A stretch of 64,000 nucleotides of DNA from Parvibaculum sp039973015. Its GTDB lineage: Bacteria > Pseudomonadota > Alphaproteobacteria > Parvibaculales > Parvibaculaceae. The first letter of the stretch is position 1. Every line of letters starts with the position of its first letter. Of this stretch, positions 23,040 to 31,987 are shown one piece after another. The DNA is taken from assembly GCF_039973015.1 (NCBI RefSeq), contig NZ_JBDWLT010000008.1, forward strand, positions 310,001 through 374,000. Direction: 5' to 3'. Below the pieces are notes generated by a model. The model was not told where the DNA came from, made no database searches, and saw only the letters and a program-made list of their open reading frames with translations. A program made the translations under genes and the position numbers.

Positions 23040-25573
23040 GAGCCCCTCTTGCTGCTGGCGCTTTCGTCCGAACGCTGGGCAAAACGGCGCTGGTTGTCGG
23101 CGAAGGCGGCGAGACGTTCTTCCGCCCGGGCGAAAATCGACCCTGCCGGGAAGTGACCGTCCGCCCCACGCGCACCGGCGGGGGCGCCCATGAGAAGTTC
23201 CACGCCCTCCTCCACATGCTCCACAGGATAAATTGCGAACACGCCGCGATCCACCGCATCGACGACATCCTGCCGGAGCATCAGATGCTTCACGTTCGAT
23301 GCAGGAATGAGCACGCCCTGATCGCCGGTGAGGCCACGGCGCATGCAGATGTCGAAAAAACCTTCGATCTTGTCGTTGACGCCGCCGATGGCCTGCACCT
23401 CGCCGAGCTGGTTTACCGAGCCCGTAACGGCGAGACCTTGTGTTATCGGCGCTTCGGCAAGCGCGGAAATGAGCGCATAGAGTTCGGCGGAGGACGCGCT
23501 GTCGCCGTCGACGCCGCCATAGGACTGCTCGAAAACAATGCTCGCGCTCATCGAGAGCGGGATCTCGGGCAGAAACTGGCCCGAGACATAACCGGAAAGA
23601 ATGAGCACGCCCTTGGTGTGGATCGGGCCGCCAAGCGCCACCTCGCGCTCGATGTCGATGACGCGGGCGGAACCCAGCCCCATGCGCACACGCGCCGTGA
23701 TGCGGCTCGGGCGACCGAAGGTGATGCTGCCCATGGACAGAACGGAAAGACCGTTCACCTGACCGATGCGCTCGCCCTCCGTATCGATCATCACGATGTC
23801 GCGCGTGATCATTTCGAGGCTGCGCTCGCGCAGGCGGTCGGCACGGGCGATCTGCGCCTCGACGGCCTCGTCCACATGGCCGGCGGCAATTGCCGCTGCG
23901 CCGCCGCTCCGCGCGATGTGGTCCGCCTCGCACATGAGGTCGACGATGGGGCGCATGACCATCGAGAGCTTTTCGGCATCTTCCGCCTGACGCGAAGAGC
24001 GTTCGATGATGCGGCCGACGCCGGAGCGGTCGAGGGGCAGCAGGTTCTCCTCGCGGCAGGTGCTGGCGAGAAGACGCGCATAGAAGATGTCGTTCTCGGT
24101 CTCGCGGTCGATCTCGTCTTCGAAGTCGGCGGCAACCTTGAAGAGTTCGCCGAAATCCGGGTCGAGATTGCTCAGCATGTAATAGAGGTAGCGGTCGCCG
24201 AGCAGGATCACCTTCACGTCGAGGGGAATGGGATCGGGTTCCAGCGAGACCGTGCTGACGAGGCTCATATATTCGCCCGCGCTTTCGATCACGAGCTTGC
24301 GGCGGCGAATGGCACGCTTCAACGCATCCCAGGCGAGCGGCTCGCGCAGAAGTTTCAATGCGTCGATCAGCAGATAGCCGCCATTGGCACGGTGCAGCGA
24401 GCCCGGCTTGATGAGCATGAAGTCGGTGACGAGCGCGCCCATCTGCGGCATGTGTTCGACGCGCCCGAGCAGGTTCGCCATTGTGGGATGATCCTCATAG
24501 AGGATCGGTGCGCCGCCGCCGATATAGCCGCCCGCATCGGCGATGTCCTGCGCGCGCGAGGTCGCGGCGCCGCCCTTGCGGGCATCGGCCGAGTTGTCGA
24601 CGATCACGTTCACTTCATAGCGGCGGAAGGGATCGCTCTGTGCGAAGCCGCCGCCCCGCCCCTGCATCATGGCCTGCATGGCGGCCATGACGCGCTGCTG
24701 CTCGTCGTTCTCTCCTTCGCCGCCACCGCTCGCGAACATGCCGATATTCGCGACAAGGTCTTGCGTTACATCGTCCAGCCAGCTGGTGACCGCGGGCAGT
24801 CCCTCGAAATGGGAACGCAGATCGCACATCGATTGTGTAACGGCACGCTCGGCGACTTCCTTGTTCAGCTCACCGATATGCTGACGATGTTCCTTTTCCC
24901 AGCCAGGCAGGCGCTCAAGCGTTTCGGCAAGTTCCTTCTGGAGAGACTGGATCGTCGCCTCGATGCGCTTGCGGTCTTCCTCCGGCAGCTTGTTGAATTC
25001 TTCGGGCTTCAGGACATTGCCGTCATGTACGGGCGCGAGCGCGAAGCCCGCGGGCGTACGCAGCAGCGCGATTTCCTGCGCCTCCGCCTTGCCGCGCAAC
25101 TCCTCGAAAGCCTGTTCCTGCCGCTCCTGATATTCCTCGTCGATGGACTGGCGGCGGTTCTGATATTCCTCACTTTCGAGGATCGAGGGGATCGTGACCT
25201 TCAGATCCTCGATCAGCCGGTCCATGCCGTCCTTCATCAGGCGGCCCGTTCCCGCACCGAGTTCGAGCGCGACGGGTTTGTGTGGCGTGGTGAAGTTGTT
25301 CACATAGGCCCAGTCGGAGGGGGCGCGTTCCTTCTTCGCGGCGCCAGCGAGAAAGCGCAGCACAGCCTCGTGCTTGCCCGCCCCGTCCGGGCCGAGCACG
25401 AAGATGTTGTAGCCCTGACGGCGAATGGCCGTGCCGAAGCGCAGCGCATCAAGCACACGCTCTTGTCCGACGAGGCCTGTGTGGTCGTCGAGTTCGGCTG
25501 TCGTGGCGAATTCGAACTGGCTCGTATCGCAGGCGCGATAGAGGAGTTCGGAGGGTATGGGGTCGACGGCCAT
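23036..25573 (-). CDS. Lon-family (LonB-like) ATP-dependent protease
   Basis: 845 residues. N-terminal P-loop GPDGAGK at 61-67, a long helical insertion (about 120-280), a second AAA part, and a C-terminal S16 protease domain with the Ser692-Lys735 dyad (GDSASSAE ... NDKIEGFF), 43 residues apart as in Lon. It lacks Lon's N-terminal LAN domain and resembles the YcbZ/LonB group. The last 45 residues (FARAEERLAAFADNQRRFAQRS...) are a tail. The AAA site is incomplete-looking, so energy use is uncertain. Followed by two Usp genes with 4- and 2-base junctions. Confidence 0.88.
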   Translation of the reverse strand: MAVDPIPSELLYRACDTSQFEFATTAELDDHTGLVGQERVLDALRFGTAIRRQGYNIFVLGPDGAGKHEAVLRFLAGAAKKERAPSDWAYVNNFTTPHKPVALELGAGTGRLMKDGMDRLIEDLKVTIPSILESEEYQNRRQSIDEEYQERQEQAFEELRGKAEAQEIALLRTPAGFALAPVHDGNVLKPEEFNKLPEEDRKRIEATIQSLQKELAETLERLPGWEKEHRQHIGELNKEVAERAVTQSMCDLRSHFEGLPAVTSWLDDVTQDLVANIGMFASGGGEGENDEQQRVMAAMQAMMQGRGGGFAQSDPFRRYEVNVIVDNSADARKGGAATSRAQDIADAGGYIGGGAPILYEDHPTMANLLGRVEHMPQMGALVTDFMLIKPGSLHRANGGYLLIDALKLLREPLAWDALKRAIRRRKLVIESAGEYMSLVSTVSLEPDPIPLDVKVILLGDRYLYYMLSNLDPDFGELFKVAADFEDEIDRETENDIFYARLLASTCREENLLPLDRSGVGRIIERSSRQAEDAEKLSMVMRPIVDLMCEADHIARSGGAAAIAAGHVDEAVEAQIARADRLRERSLEMITRDIVMIDTEGERIGQVNGLSVLSMGSITFGRPSRITARVRMGLGSARVIDIEREVALGGPIHTKGVLILSGYVSGQFLPEIPLSMSASIVFEQSYGGVDGDSASSAELYALISALAEAPITQGLAVTGSVNQLGEVQAIGGVNDKIEGFFDICMRRGLTGDQGVLIPASNVKHLMLRQDVVDAVDRGVFAIYPVEHVEEGVELLMGAPAGARGADGHFPAGSIFARAEERLAAFADNQRRFAQRSDESASSKRGS

Positions 25574-25753
25574 ATTGCTGATCTTGCCTGTTCAGTCTTA
25601 TTGCGGGTATTTTCCGCGCCGGGCTGCAGCAGAGCTTATCCCCATGCGCATCATGGACAAAGCCGCCGTTTCGCTGCAATTGGACAGTTCCGCGCAGGCG
25701 GTTCATTCTCCTTGATCGACAGCAACCTCGATGCCCCTTAAGTTCCGGCTTCC

Positions 25754-26389
25754 ATGACCACGCCCAAACGCAAATCGGCGGCCCGGAAGCCCCAGACACA
25801 ACCCCGCGCCTGGCAGCGCATGCTGAGCGGGCGCAGGCTCGACCTGCTCGACCCCTCGCCTCTCGACGTGGAGATCGACGACATTGCGCATGGGCTGGCG
25901 CGCGTTGCCCGCTGGAACGGGCAGACGCATGGCGACCACGCCTTCACGGTCGCCGAGCATTGTGTGCTGGTGGACGATATCTGTGCGCGCTTCCGGCCCG
26001 GCTGGCCCACCAAATGGCGGCTCGCGGCCCTGCTGCACGATGCGCCGGAATATGTGATCGGCGACATGATCAGCCCGTTCAAGGCGGCGCTCGGGATCAA
26101 CTACAAGGCCTTCGAACATCGTCTCGAAGTGGCGATCCATCGCCGTTTCGGACTGCCGGACGAGCTGCCGCAGGCGGTCGAAACGCTGATCAAACGGGCA
26201 GACCATGCCTCGGCCTTTTTCGAGGCGACGCAGATTGCGGGCTTCTCCGACGAGGAAGCGGCCGAGTTTTTCGGGCGACCCCGCGGGCTCACGCCGATCG
26301 TGATCGAGCCCTTGCCGACGACGAAGGCGCAGGCCCGGTTTCTGGCCCGTTTCCGGGAGCTTACCGATAGCCGGAACGCCGATAAGTAG
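25754..26389 (+). CDS. HD-domain phosphohydrolase (YfbR-like 5'-deoxynucleotidase type)
   Basis: 211 residues. The HD motif is spread over HGLARVARWNGQTHGDHAFTVAEHCVLVDDI ... LAALLHDAPEYVIGDMISPFK, with the central HD pair in LLHDAPEY and a later Asp in IKRADHASAFFEAT. These fit the metal ligands H...HD...D of YfbR/YedP-type nucleotidases and other HD phosphohydrolases. The N-terminus (MTTPKRKSAARKPQTQPRAW) is basic and disordered. It lies just upstream of the phosphatase-NadQ-nadABC block, so a nucleotide role is plausible but not shown. Confidence 0.83.
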   Translation: MTTPKRKSAARKPQTQPRAWQRMLSGRRLDLLDPSPLDVEIDDIAHGLARVARWNGQTHGDHAFTVAEHCVLVDDICARFRPGWPTKWRLAALLHDAPEYVIGDMISPFKAALGINYKAFEHRLEVAIHRRFGLPDELPQAVETLIKRADHASAFFEATQIAGFSDEEAAEFFGRPRGLTPIVIEPLPTTKAQARFLARFRELTDSRNADK

Positions 26390-26419
26390 CGGTTTCCTCT
26401 CGATTTACGCCCGGGTTTG

Positions 26420-26455
26420 CACAAATTTGTGTTATTAGAATCGTATAGTCGATTC
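26420..26455. promoter_or_regulatory. Paired palindromes upstream of the phosphatase gene
   Basis: Perfect 12-bp palindrome CACAAATTTGTG (26420-26431), followed by perfect 6-bp arms GAATCG / CGATTC around TATAGT (26438-26455). The central TATAGT is a good -10. The arrangement resembles a promoter with an overlapping operator for the phosphatase-NadQ genes. Regulator unknown. Confidence 0.5.
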
Positions 26456-26509
26456 CGATGCGGGCGCGTCATGCGAGTCCGCGAGACCGGCACCGCAATC
26501 CCCGAGCGA

Positions 26510-27031
26510 ATGATGATTTATGTGAGCCCTCTGAGCGCCGTCGAAGATGCGATAAGGGATGTCAGGCCCTCGCATCTCGTGAGCCTGCTCGACCCCGAAA
26601 CGATGATCGACACGCCGCAGGGCGTTATCCCCACGCAGCATCTGCGCCTTTCGGTGAACGATATCTCCGAGGAGATAGACGATCTGGTGCCACCAGGTGC
26701 GGGACATGTGGCGGAACTCATTGAGTTCGTTCAGGGCTGGGACCAGGAAAGCCCGCTGCTGGTTCATTGCTGGGCGGGGATCAGCCGCTCGACGGCAGCC
26801 GCCTTCATCACGCTTTGTGCGCTCAATGAAGGCCACCCTGAAGACGACTTCGCAAAGCTCGTGCGCGCGCGCGGCGCCCACGCTCATCCGAACCGGCTGA
26901 TGGTGCGCCATGCGGATCAATTGCTGAAACGCGACGGTCGCATGTCGGCCGCAATCGAGGCACTCGGGCCGGGACGCGCCTGCTGGGAAGGCGAACTCTT
27001 CGCGATCCCCCTTCGCCCCGGCCACGACTGA
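26510..27031 (+). CDS. Protein tyrosine/dual-specificity phosphatase-like protein
   Basis: 173 residues from ATG 26510. An in-frame ATG at 26417 would add a leader that overlaps the palindromes and looks non-coding, so I use the later start; a second ATG follows at 26513. The phosphatase loop is visible: H86-C87-W-A-G-I-S-R93-S-T, the CX5R signature (HCxxGxxRS). Substrate unknown. Directly upstream of nadQ, whose start is 6 bases after this stop, so the two are probably one transcription unit. Confidence 0.85.
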   Translation: MMIYVSPLSAVEDAIRDVRPSHLVSLLDPETMIDTPQGVIPTQHLRLSVNDISEEIDDLVPPGAGHVAELIEFVQGWDQESPLLVHCWAGISRSTAAAFITLCALNEGHPEDDFAKLVRARGAHAHPNRLMVRHADQLLKRDGRMSAAIEALGPGRACWEGELFAIPLRPGHD

Positions 27032-27037
27032 GGCTGC

Positions 27038-28093
27038 ATGGAAAAGGCCCCCGCAAAGCCCTCCGTCCAGTCCGCCGCCGAAGCGGCGATGCGCTCCGAC
27101 AAGGCCGTCGTCATCGGGCTCAATGCCGCTATCGTCACCGTTTCCGATTACGGGCCGAAAATCCTCGTCGTGCCGCATGACGAGGCGGACGGCACCGGCG
27201 GCTGGGACGCACTGCCCTTCGGTCCGTTCAATCCGCTGGAACACCGCACACTCGAAATCGGTCTGCGTTCCTGGGTGCAGGAGCAGACGCAACTCGAACT
27301 CGGCTATGTCGAACAGCTCTACACGTTCGGCGATCGTGGGCGTCACTCGCTGGAAATCGAGGCGCCGGGCGAGCATGTCGTCTCCGTCGGCTATCTCGCG
27401 CTGACGCGCAGCCATGACGAAACATTGAAGGGTGCTGCCTGGCGCGACTGGTATCAGCACTTCCCGTGGGAGGACTGGCGCGAGGGAAAGCCGCCGATTA
27501 TCGATCAGGTGATCGTGCCATTGTTGCGCGAATGGGTGGCCAAACAGTCGGAGGCGTCACCGCCGGAACTCGCGCGAGGCAAGCGCCGCGACCGGATGCG
27601 GCTTTGTTTCGGCGTCGATGGTGTCGCGTGGGACGACGAGAAGGCGCTGGAGCGCTACGAACTTCTCTACAGCGCGGGCCTGCTGCTCGAAGCGGCGCGC
27701 GACGGACGGCCGAACGCGCAACATCTCTTCCAGGGCAAGGCGCCGCAACTCGGGCGGCCCATGCAGTTCGATCATCGGCGCATTCTGGCCACGGCGATGA
27801 GCCGGCTGCGCGCCAAGATCAAATATCGTCCCGTCGCCTTCGAGCTGATGCCGCCGGCCTTCACGCTGTACGAACTGCAAAAGACAGTGGAGGCGCTGCT
27901 CGGCCTCCATGTTCACAAACAGAACTTCCGCCGCCTCGTCGAGAATGCAGGGCTGGTGGAACGCACGGGCCGTATGTCCACCCGCACCGGCGGCCGCCCG
28001 GCAGAGCAGTTCCGCTTCCGCCGAGAGGTGCTGAATGAGCGCCCGGCGCCCGGCCTCAAGCTCGCCCCATCGCGCAGCCGGGCAAATAGCTGA
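27038..28093 (+). CDS. nadQ: NadQ-type regulator of NAD synthesis (degenerate Nudix + winged helix)
   Basis: 351 residues. Residues about 20-170 are a Nudix-like fold in which the catalytic box is degenerate (LEHRTLEIGLRSWVQEQTQLELGYVEQLY lacks the REUXEEXGU glutamates), as in NrtR-type sensors. Residues about 265-335 form a winged HTH (FTLYELQKTVEALLGLHVHKQNFRRLVENAGLVERTGRMSTRTGGRPAEQFRF). This architecture in front of nadABC is that of NadQ, an alphaproteobacterial NAD repressor. Start ATG follows the phosphatase stop, with GAGG overlapping that stop. Its likely site is the dyad at 28283-28301. Confidence 0.85.
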   Translation: MEKAPAKPSVQSAAEAAMRSDKAVVIGLNAAIVTVSDYGPKILVVPHDEADGTGGWDALPFGPFNPLEHRTLEIGLRSWVQEQTQLELGYVEQLYTFGDRGRHSLEIEAPGEHVVSVGYLALTRSHDETLKGAAWRDWYQHFPWEDWREGKPPIIDQVIVPLLREWVAKQSEASPPELARGKRRDRMRLCFGVDGVAWDDEKALERYELLYSAGLLLEAARDGRPNAQHLFQGKAPQLGRPMQFDHRRILATAMSRLRAKIKYRPVAFELMPPAFTLYELQKTVEALLGLHVHKQNFRRLVENAGLVERTGRMSTRTGGRPAEQFRFRREVLNERPAPGLKLAPSRSRANS

Positions 28094-28174
28094 GCGTTTT
28101 CAGTATGTTATACGAATAGATCAGCCGTATATTTCGTCTTGAATCTCATTGTCATCCCACCAACATAAAGTGCG

Positions 28175-28219
28175 TTGACGCGGCTAATGCTCAGTCGTAG
28201 CATAAGCTCGAATTTGAGC
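28175..28219 (+). promoter_or_regulatory. Distal nadA promoter with AGCTCGAATTTGAGC-type dyad
   Basis: A -35 TTGACG (28175-28180) is 17 bp from TAGCAT (28198-28203). Just after the -10 lies a dyad GCTCgAATTtGAGC (28206-28219, one mismatched pair), which is CTC-N6-GAG and so differs in spacing from the proximal element (CTC-N5-GAG). The transcript would have a leader of about 118 bases before nadA. Confidence 0.45.
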
Positions 28220-28282
28220 CCGGCCCCCCTTTCCCGGTGAGTATCGCGTAAAGATGGGTGTCGGCGTTTTTGATAGCCCCTT

Positions 28283-28301
28283 TATACTCACTTTGAGCAT
28301 A
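28283..28301 (+). promoter_or_regulatory. Candidate NadQ operator overlapping a proximal -10
   Basis: TATACTCA-CTT-TGAGCATA (28283-28301): 8-bp arms with one mismatch and a 3-base spacer. It covers TATACT (28283-28288), a good -10, although no convincing -35 lies 16-18 bases upstream. It sits 27 bases before the nadA ATG, where NadQ would block transcription. The match to a NadQ consensus is my recollection, not checked. Confidence 0.6.
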
Positions 28302-28327
28302 TAAGGTGGCGGACTAGGGAGGTCGAT

Positions 28328-29401
28328 ATGGCCCTCGCAGGTGAAATGCAGCGGAAGACGGGCACAGAAAAGCCCGCGGCGCGTCAGTTCAAACAGATGG
28401 ACATGCCCGAGCTCGAATATACGCCCGGCATGGCAAAGGAAATGGCGCCTCTCTACGAGAAGGTGAAACACGTCATTCCTTCCGTCGAGTGGCCCTTCTT
28501 CGCGCCCTATATCCACGCGATCAACACGCTCAAGAAAGAGCGCGGCGCGGTCGTGCTTGCGCATAACTACCAGACGCCGGAAATCTTCCACTGCGTGTCG
28601 GACATTGCGGGCGACAGCCTGCAGCTCGCCAAGGAAGCGGCGAAGGTCGATGCCGACGTCATCGTCCAGTGCGGCGTTCACTTCATGGCCGAAACCTCGA
28701 AGCTGCTGAACCCGCAGAAGACCGTGCTCATTCCCGATGCGAAGGCGGGCTGCTCGCTCGCCGATTCCATCACGGGTGCGGATGTGCGTCTGCTGCGTGA
28801 GACCTATCCCGGTGTGCCGATCGTGACCTATGTGAATACGTCGGCAGAGGTGAAGGCGGAAAGCGACATCTGCTGCACATCTTCAAACGCATTGCAGATC
28901 GTCGAGAGCTTCGGCACGGACCGCGTACTCTGCATCCCGGACGAGTTCCTGGCGAAGAACATCGCCAAGCAGACGGATGTGACGATCCTCACCTGGAAGG
29001 GCCATTGCGAAGTGCATGAGCGCTTCACGGCGGAGGAACTGCGCCAGTACCGCAAGGACGATCCGAACATCGTCATCATCGCGCATCCCGAATGCCCGCC
29101 CGAAGTCGTCGAGGAAGCGGACTTCTCCGGCTCGACTTCCGGCATGATCAACTGGGTGAAGGAAAACCAGCCCAAGCGCGTCGTCATGGTGACGGAATGC
29201 TCCATGAGCGACAATGTGGCGGTGGAAAACCCGAACGTCGAATTCGTGCGGCCCTGCAACCTCTGCCCGCATATGAAGCGGATTTCGCTGAAGAACATCC
29301 TCGAAAGCCTTGTCTATATGCGCGAGGAAGTGACCGTCGATCCGGCGGTCGCCATGCGCGCACGCCAGGCTGTCGAACGGATGATCAATCTCGGCAACTG
29401 A
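28328..29401 (+). CDS. nadA: Quinolinate synthase A
   Basis: 357 residues. Makes quinolinate from iminoaspartate and dihydroxyacetone phosphate with a [4Fe-4S] cluster, the second step of de novo NAD synthesis. Family features: AHNYQTPEIFHCVSDIAGDSLQLAKEA, VQCGVHFMAETSKLLNP, YVNTSAEVKAESD, IIAHPECPPEVVEEADFSGSTSGMI and the C-terminal PCNLCPHMKRISLKNIL; the cluster cysteines lie in QCGVHF, ECPPE and the CNLCP region. RBS GGGAGG before the ATG. First gene of nadABC. Confidence 0.95.
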   Translation: MALAGEMQRKTGTEKPAARQFKQMDMPELEYTPGMAKEMAPLYEKVKHVIPSVEWPFFAPYIHAINTLKKERGAVVLAHNYQTPEIFHCVSDIAGDSLQLAKEAAKVDADVIVQCGVHFMAETSKLLNPQKTVLIPDAKAGCSLADSITGADVRLLRETYPGVPIVTYVNTSAEVKAESDICCTSSNALQIVESFGTDRVLCIPDEFLAKNIAKQTDVTILTWKGHCEVHERFTAEELRQYRKDDPNIVIIAHPECPPEVVEEADFSGSTSGMINWVKENQPKRVVMVTECSMSDNVAVENPNVEFVRPCNLCPHMKRISLKNILESLVYMREEVTVDPAVAMRARQAVERMINLGN

Positions 29402-29441
29402 GCCGCCCGTTACTTCGGGGGGTCATTCGGAAGGTGCTGTC

Positions 29442-31055
29442 ATGACACAAGGCAACATCGTCGATGCCGGCGACGTTCTGATCGTCGGCGCGGGCCTTGC
29501 CGGCCTTTTCACGGCGCTCAAGCTCAGCCCGCGTCCCGTGACGGTGCTTGCGGGCGCGCCTATCGGCGACGGCGCCTCGAGCGCCTGGGCGCAAGGCGGG
29601 ATTGCCGCCGCCATCGAAGCGGGCGACACGGCACAGTCCCATGCGGCCGACACGATTGCGGCGGGCGCGGGCACGGTCGACGAGGAAGCCGCACTCTCCA
29701 TTGCAAGCGAAGCCGCTATCCGCATCGAAGACCTGCTCAGGCTCGGTGTGCCCTTCGACCGTGATATCGAGGGCAAGCTCGCGGTCGGCCGCGAGGCAGC
29801 GCATAGCCACCGGCGCATCGTTCACGTCAAAGGCGACCAGGCGGGCAAGGCGATCATGCAGGCGCTTGTCGCGGCCGTGCGCGCCTGCCCCTCCATCCGC
29901 GTGATGGAAGGGCTCTCGGCCTATGAACTCGCCATCGAGAACGGGCGCGCAGCAGGCGTCTTTGCGCGGCCGGCCAATGCGGTCACCGCGCCGCAGCCCC
30001 TCCTCATCAAGGCACGTTCCGTGGTGCTCGCATCGGGCGGCGTCGGCCAGCTTTTCGCCGTCACCACCAATCCGCTCCAGGCGCGCGGCGAAGGCGTGGC
30101 CATGGCGGCGCGCGCGGGCGCACTGATCGCCGACCCTGAATTCGTGCAATTCCATCCGACCGCCATTGCCGGTGCGCGCGATCCCGCGCCCCTCGTCACC
30201 GAGGCGCTTCGCGGCGAAGGCGCGATCCTTGTCAACAAGGCAGGCCAGCGCTTCATGACGGCGATCCATGAGGACGCGGAACTCGGCCCGCGCGACATCG
30301 TTGCCCGCGCAATCTTCCGCGAGATCGCAAGCGGGCGCGGGGCCTTTCTCGATGCGCGCCCGGCGCTGGGAACACGTTTCGCCGAAGCCTTCCCGACCGT
30401 CTACGAGAATTGCCGCTCGCTCGGCATCGACCCGGCGCGCGAGCCCATTCCCGTTGCGCCTGCCGCGCACTACCACATGGGCGGCATTCACGTGGATGCG
30501 CGTGGCCGCAGCACGGTGGAAGGCTTGTGGGCCTGCGGTGAAGTCGCCTCGACGGGCATGCACGGTGCGAACCGGCTCGCAAGTAATTCGCTGCTCGAAG
30601 CCATTGTCTTCGGGGCGCGCATTGCTGCCGATGTCGATGGCTCCGTGCCGGAAGGCCGCGCGACGCAGGACATCGCGCCGCCCTTGATCGGCTCCGCCAC
30701 ATCGCCCGACACACCCTTCGTGGATCAGCTCCGCCAGATCATGACAACGCATGTCGGCGTCGAGCGCGAAGGCGCGGGCCTTGCATTTGCGCTCACCGAA
30801 ATCGCGCGGCTCGAACGCGCAGCGGGACCGGCCAGCCTCTTTGGCAATATCGCGACGACGGCAAAGCTCATCGCCGCTTCCGCCTATGCGCGCGAGGAAA
30901 GCCGTGGCGGCCACTATCGCACGGATTTTGCCGAGCCCCGCGCGCCCTGGCGGCACCGCACATTCACCACGCTGAAGGAAGCGAACCGCATTGCGGACGC
31001 GGCGACCGGTGTCCTGCCTGCATCGCAAACAACAGAAACACAGGCCAGCGCATGA
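29442..31055 (+). CDS. nadB: L-aspartate oxidase
   Basis: 537 residues. FAD-dependent oxidation of L-aspartate to iminoaspartate, which feeds NadA. N-terminal dinucleotide fold VLIVGAGLAGLFTALKL, then DGASSAWAQGGIAAA, VGREAAHSHRRIVHVKGDQAGKAIM, PEFVQFHPTA and the catalytic PAAHYHMGGIHVDARGRS plus SNSLLEAIVFGARIA. The length is normal. RBS GGAAGG. It follows nadA by 40 bases and overlaps nadC by 4 bases (ATGA). Confidence 0.95.
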   Translation: MTQGNIVDAGDVLIVGAGLAGLFTALKLSPRPVTVLAGAPIGDGASSAWAQGGIAAAIEAGDTAQSHAADTIAAGAGTVDEEAALSIASEAAIRIEDLLRLGVPFDRDIEGKLAVGREAAHSHRRIVHVKGDQAGKAIMQALVAAVRACPSIRVMEGLSAYELAIENGRAAGVFARPANAVTAPQPLLIKARSVVLASGGVGQLFAVTTNPLQARGEGVAMAARAGALIADPEFVQFHPTAIAGARDPAPLVTEALRGEGAILVNKAGQRFMTAIHEDAELGPRDIVARAIFREIASGRGAFLDARPALGTRFAEAFPTVYENCRSLGIDPAREPIPVAPAAHYHMGGIHVDARGRSTVEGLWACGEVASTGMHGANRLASNSLLEAIVFGARIAADVDGSVPEGRATQDIAPPLIGSATSPDTPFVDQLRQIMTTHVGVEREGAGLAFALTEIARLERAAGPASLFGNIATTAKLIAASAYAREESRGGHYRTDFAEPRAPWRHRTFTTLKEANRIADAATGVLPASQTTETQASA

Positions 31056-31915
31056 TCCTGTCGCCGCTCCCTTCGCTCATGATCGAGCCTGCCGTGCGAG
31101 CTGCACTCGCCGAAGATCTCGGCCGCGCTGGTGACATCACCACGCAGGCGACGGTGCCCGCCGAAGCAAAAGCCCGTGTGCTTCTCAATGCGCGCGAGAG
31201 CGGCCGTGTTGCCGGGCTCGATTGTGCGCGCATGGCATTTCGTCTCGTGGACCCCTCGCTCAAGGTTGCCATCGTCAAGGGCGATGGCTCGGATGTCGAA
31301 CCGGGAGAGACCATCGCCGCCATCGAAGGCCCCGCGCGCGGCATTCTCACGGGCGAGCGCGTGGCGCTGAACTTCCTCGGGCACCTGTCCGGCATCGCGA
31401 CCTCGACACGCGAGATCGCGCGCGCGATCGAAGGCACGCAGGCTCATGTCTGCTGTACGCGCAAGACAACGCCGGGGCTGCGCATATTCGAGAAATATGC
31501 CGTGCGCGCCGGTGGCGGCATGAACCATCGCTTCGGCCTCGACGATGCCGTTCTCATCAAGGACAACCACATCGCCGTTTCCGGCGGCATCGCCGCCGCC
31601 ATTACCCGAGCCAAGGAAGCAAGCGGCCACATGGTGAAGATCGAGGTGGAGGTCGATACGCTCGACCAGCTCGACGAGGCACTGAAGGCCGGTGTCGATG
31701 CCGTGCTCCTCGACAATATGAGCCCGGAGACGCTCACCGAGGCTGTCCGCCGCATCGACGGTCGCGCGATTGCCGAAGCATCAGGCCGCATCACCGCGAA
31801 GACGGCGCCCGCCATCGCCGCGTCAGGCGTCGATCTCATCTCCTGCGGCTGGATCACGCATTCCGCGCCCTGCCTCGATATCGGCCTCGACTTCGATAGC
31901 CTGACGGCCTCCTGA
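31052..31915 (+). CDS. nadC: Nicotinate-nucleotide pyrophosphorylase (carboxylating)
   Basis: 287 residues. Converts quinolinate and PRPP to nicotinate mononucleotide. Features: VRAALAEDLGRAGDITTQATVP, GERVALNFLGHLSGIATSTREIARAI, CTRKTTPGLRIFEKYAVRAGGGMNHRFGLDDAVLIKDNHIA, and VEVEVDTLDQLDEALKAGVDAVLLDNM. Start overlaps nadB stop (ATGA), so translation is coupled. Last gene of the nadABC operon. Confidence 0.95.
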   Translation: MILSPLPSLMIEPAVRAALAEDLGRAGDITTQATVPAEAKARVLLNARESGRVAGLDCARMAFRLVDPSLKVAIVKGDGSDVEPGETIAAIEGPARGILTGERVALNFLGHLSGIATSTREIARAIEGTQAHVCCTRKTTPGLRIFEKYAVRAGGGMNHRFGLDDAVLIKDNHIAVSGGIAAAITRAKEASGHMVKIEVEVDTLDQLDEALKAGVDAVLLDNMSPETLTEAVRRIDGRAIAEASGRITAKTAPAIAASGVDLISCGWITHSAPCLDIGLDFDSLTAS

Positions 31916-31944
31916 CCTCTTCGCGCTTCCCCGTTTGCGATAAC

Positions 31945-31958
31945 TGGACTACGGTCCA
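31945..31958. promoter_or_regulatory. Small dyad upstream of the SDR gene
   Basis: TGGAC-TACG-GTCCA: 5-bp perfect arms around 4 bases, 30 bases before the SDR start. Could be an operator of a TetR-type repressor. Short, so weak evidence. Confidence 0.35.
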
Positions 31959-31987
31959 CAAAATCAAAACACAAACGGGAGGCGATC

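Noticed and set aside
22134..23933. 599-residue open frame on the minus strand over the Usp and Lon-type genes
   Set aside because: Only the part from 23039 down has Usp character; the rest is the Lon-type gene read in another frame.
23153..25741. 862-residue plus-strand open frame opposite the Lon-type gene
   Set aside because: It is the antisense shadow of a strongly conserved protease gene; composition is His/Arg-rich and no family matches.
28100..28327. Riboswitch in the nadA leader
   Set aside because: The region is explained better by NadQ-type dyads; no recognisable aptamer such as an NAD-II-like fold was evident by eye.
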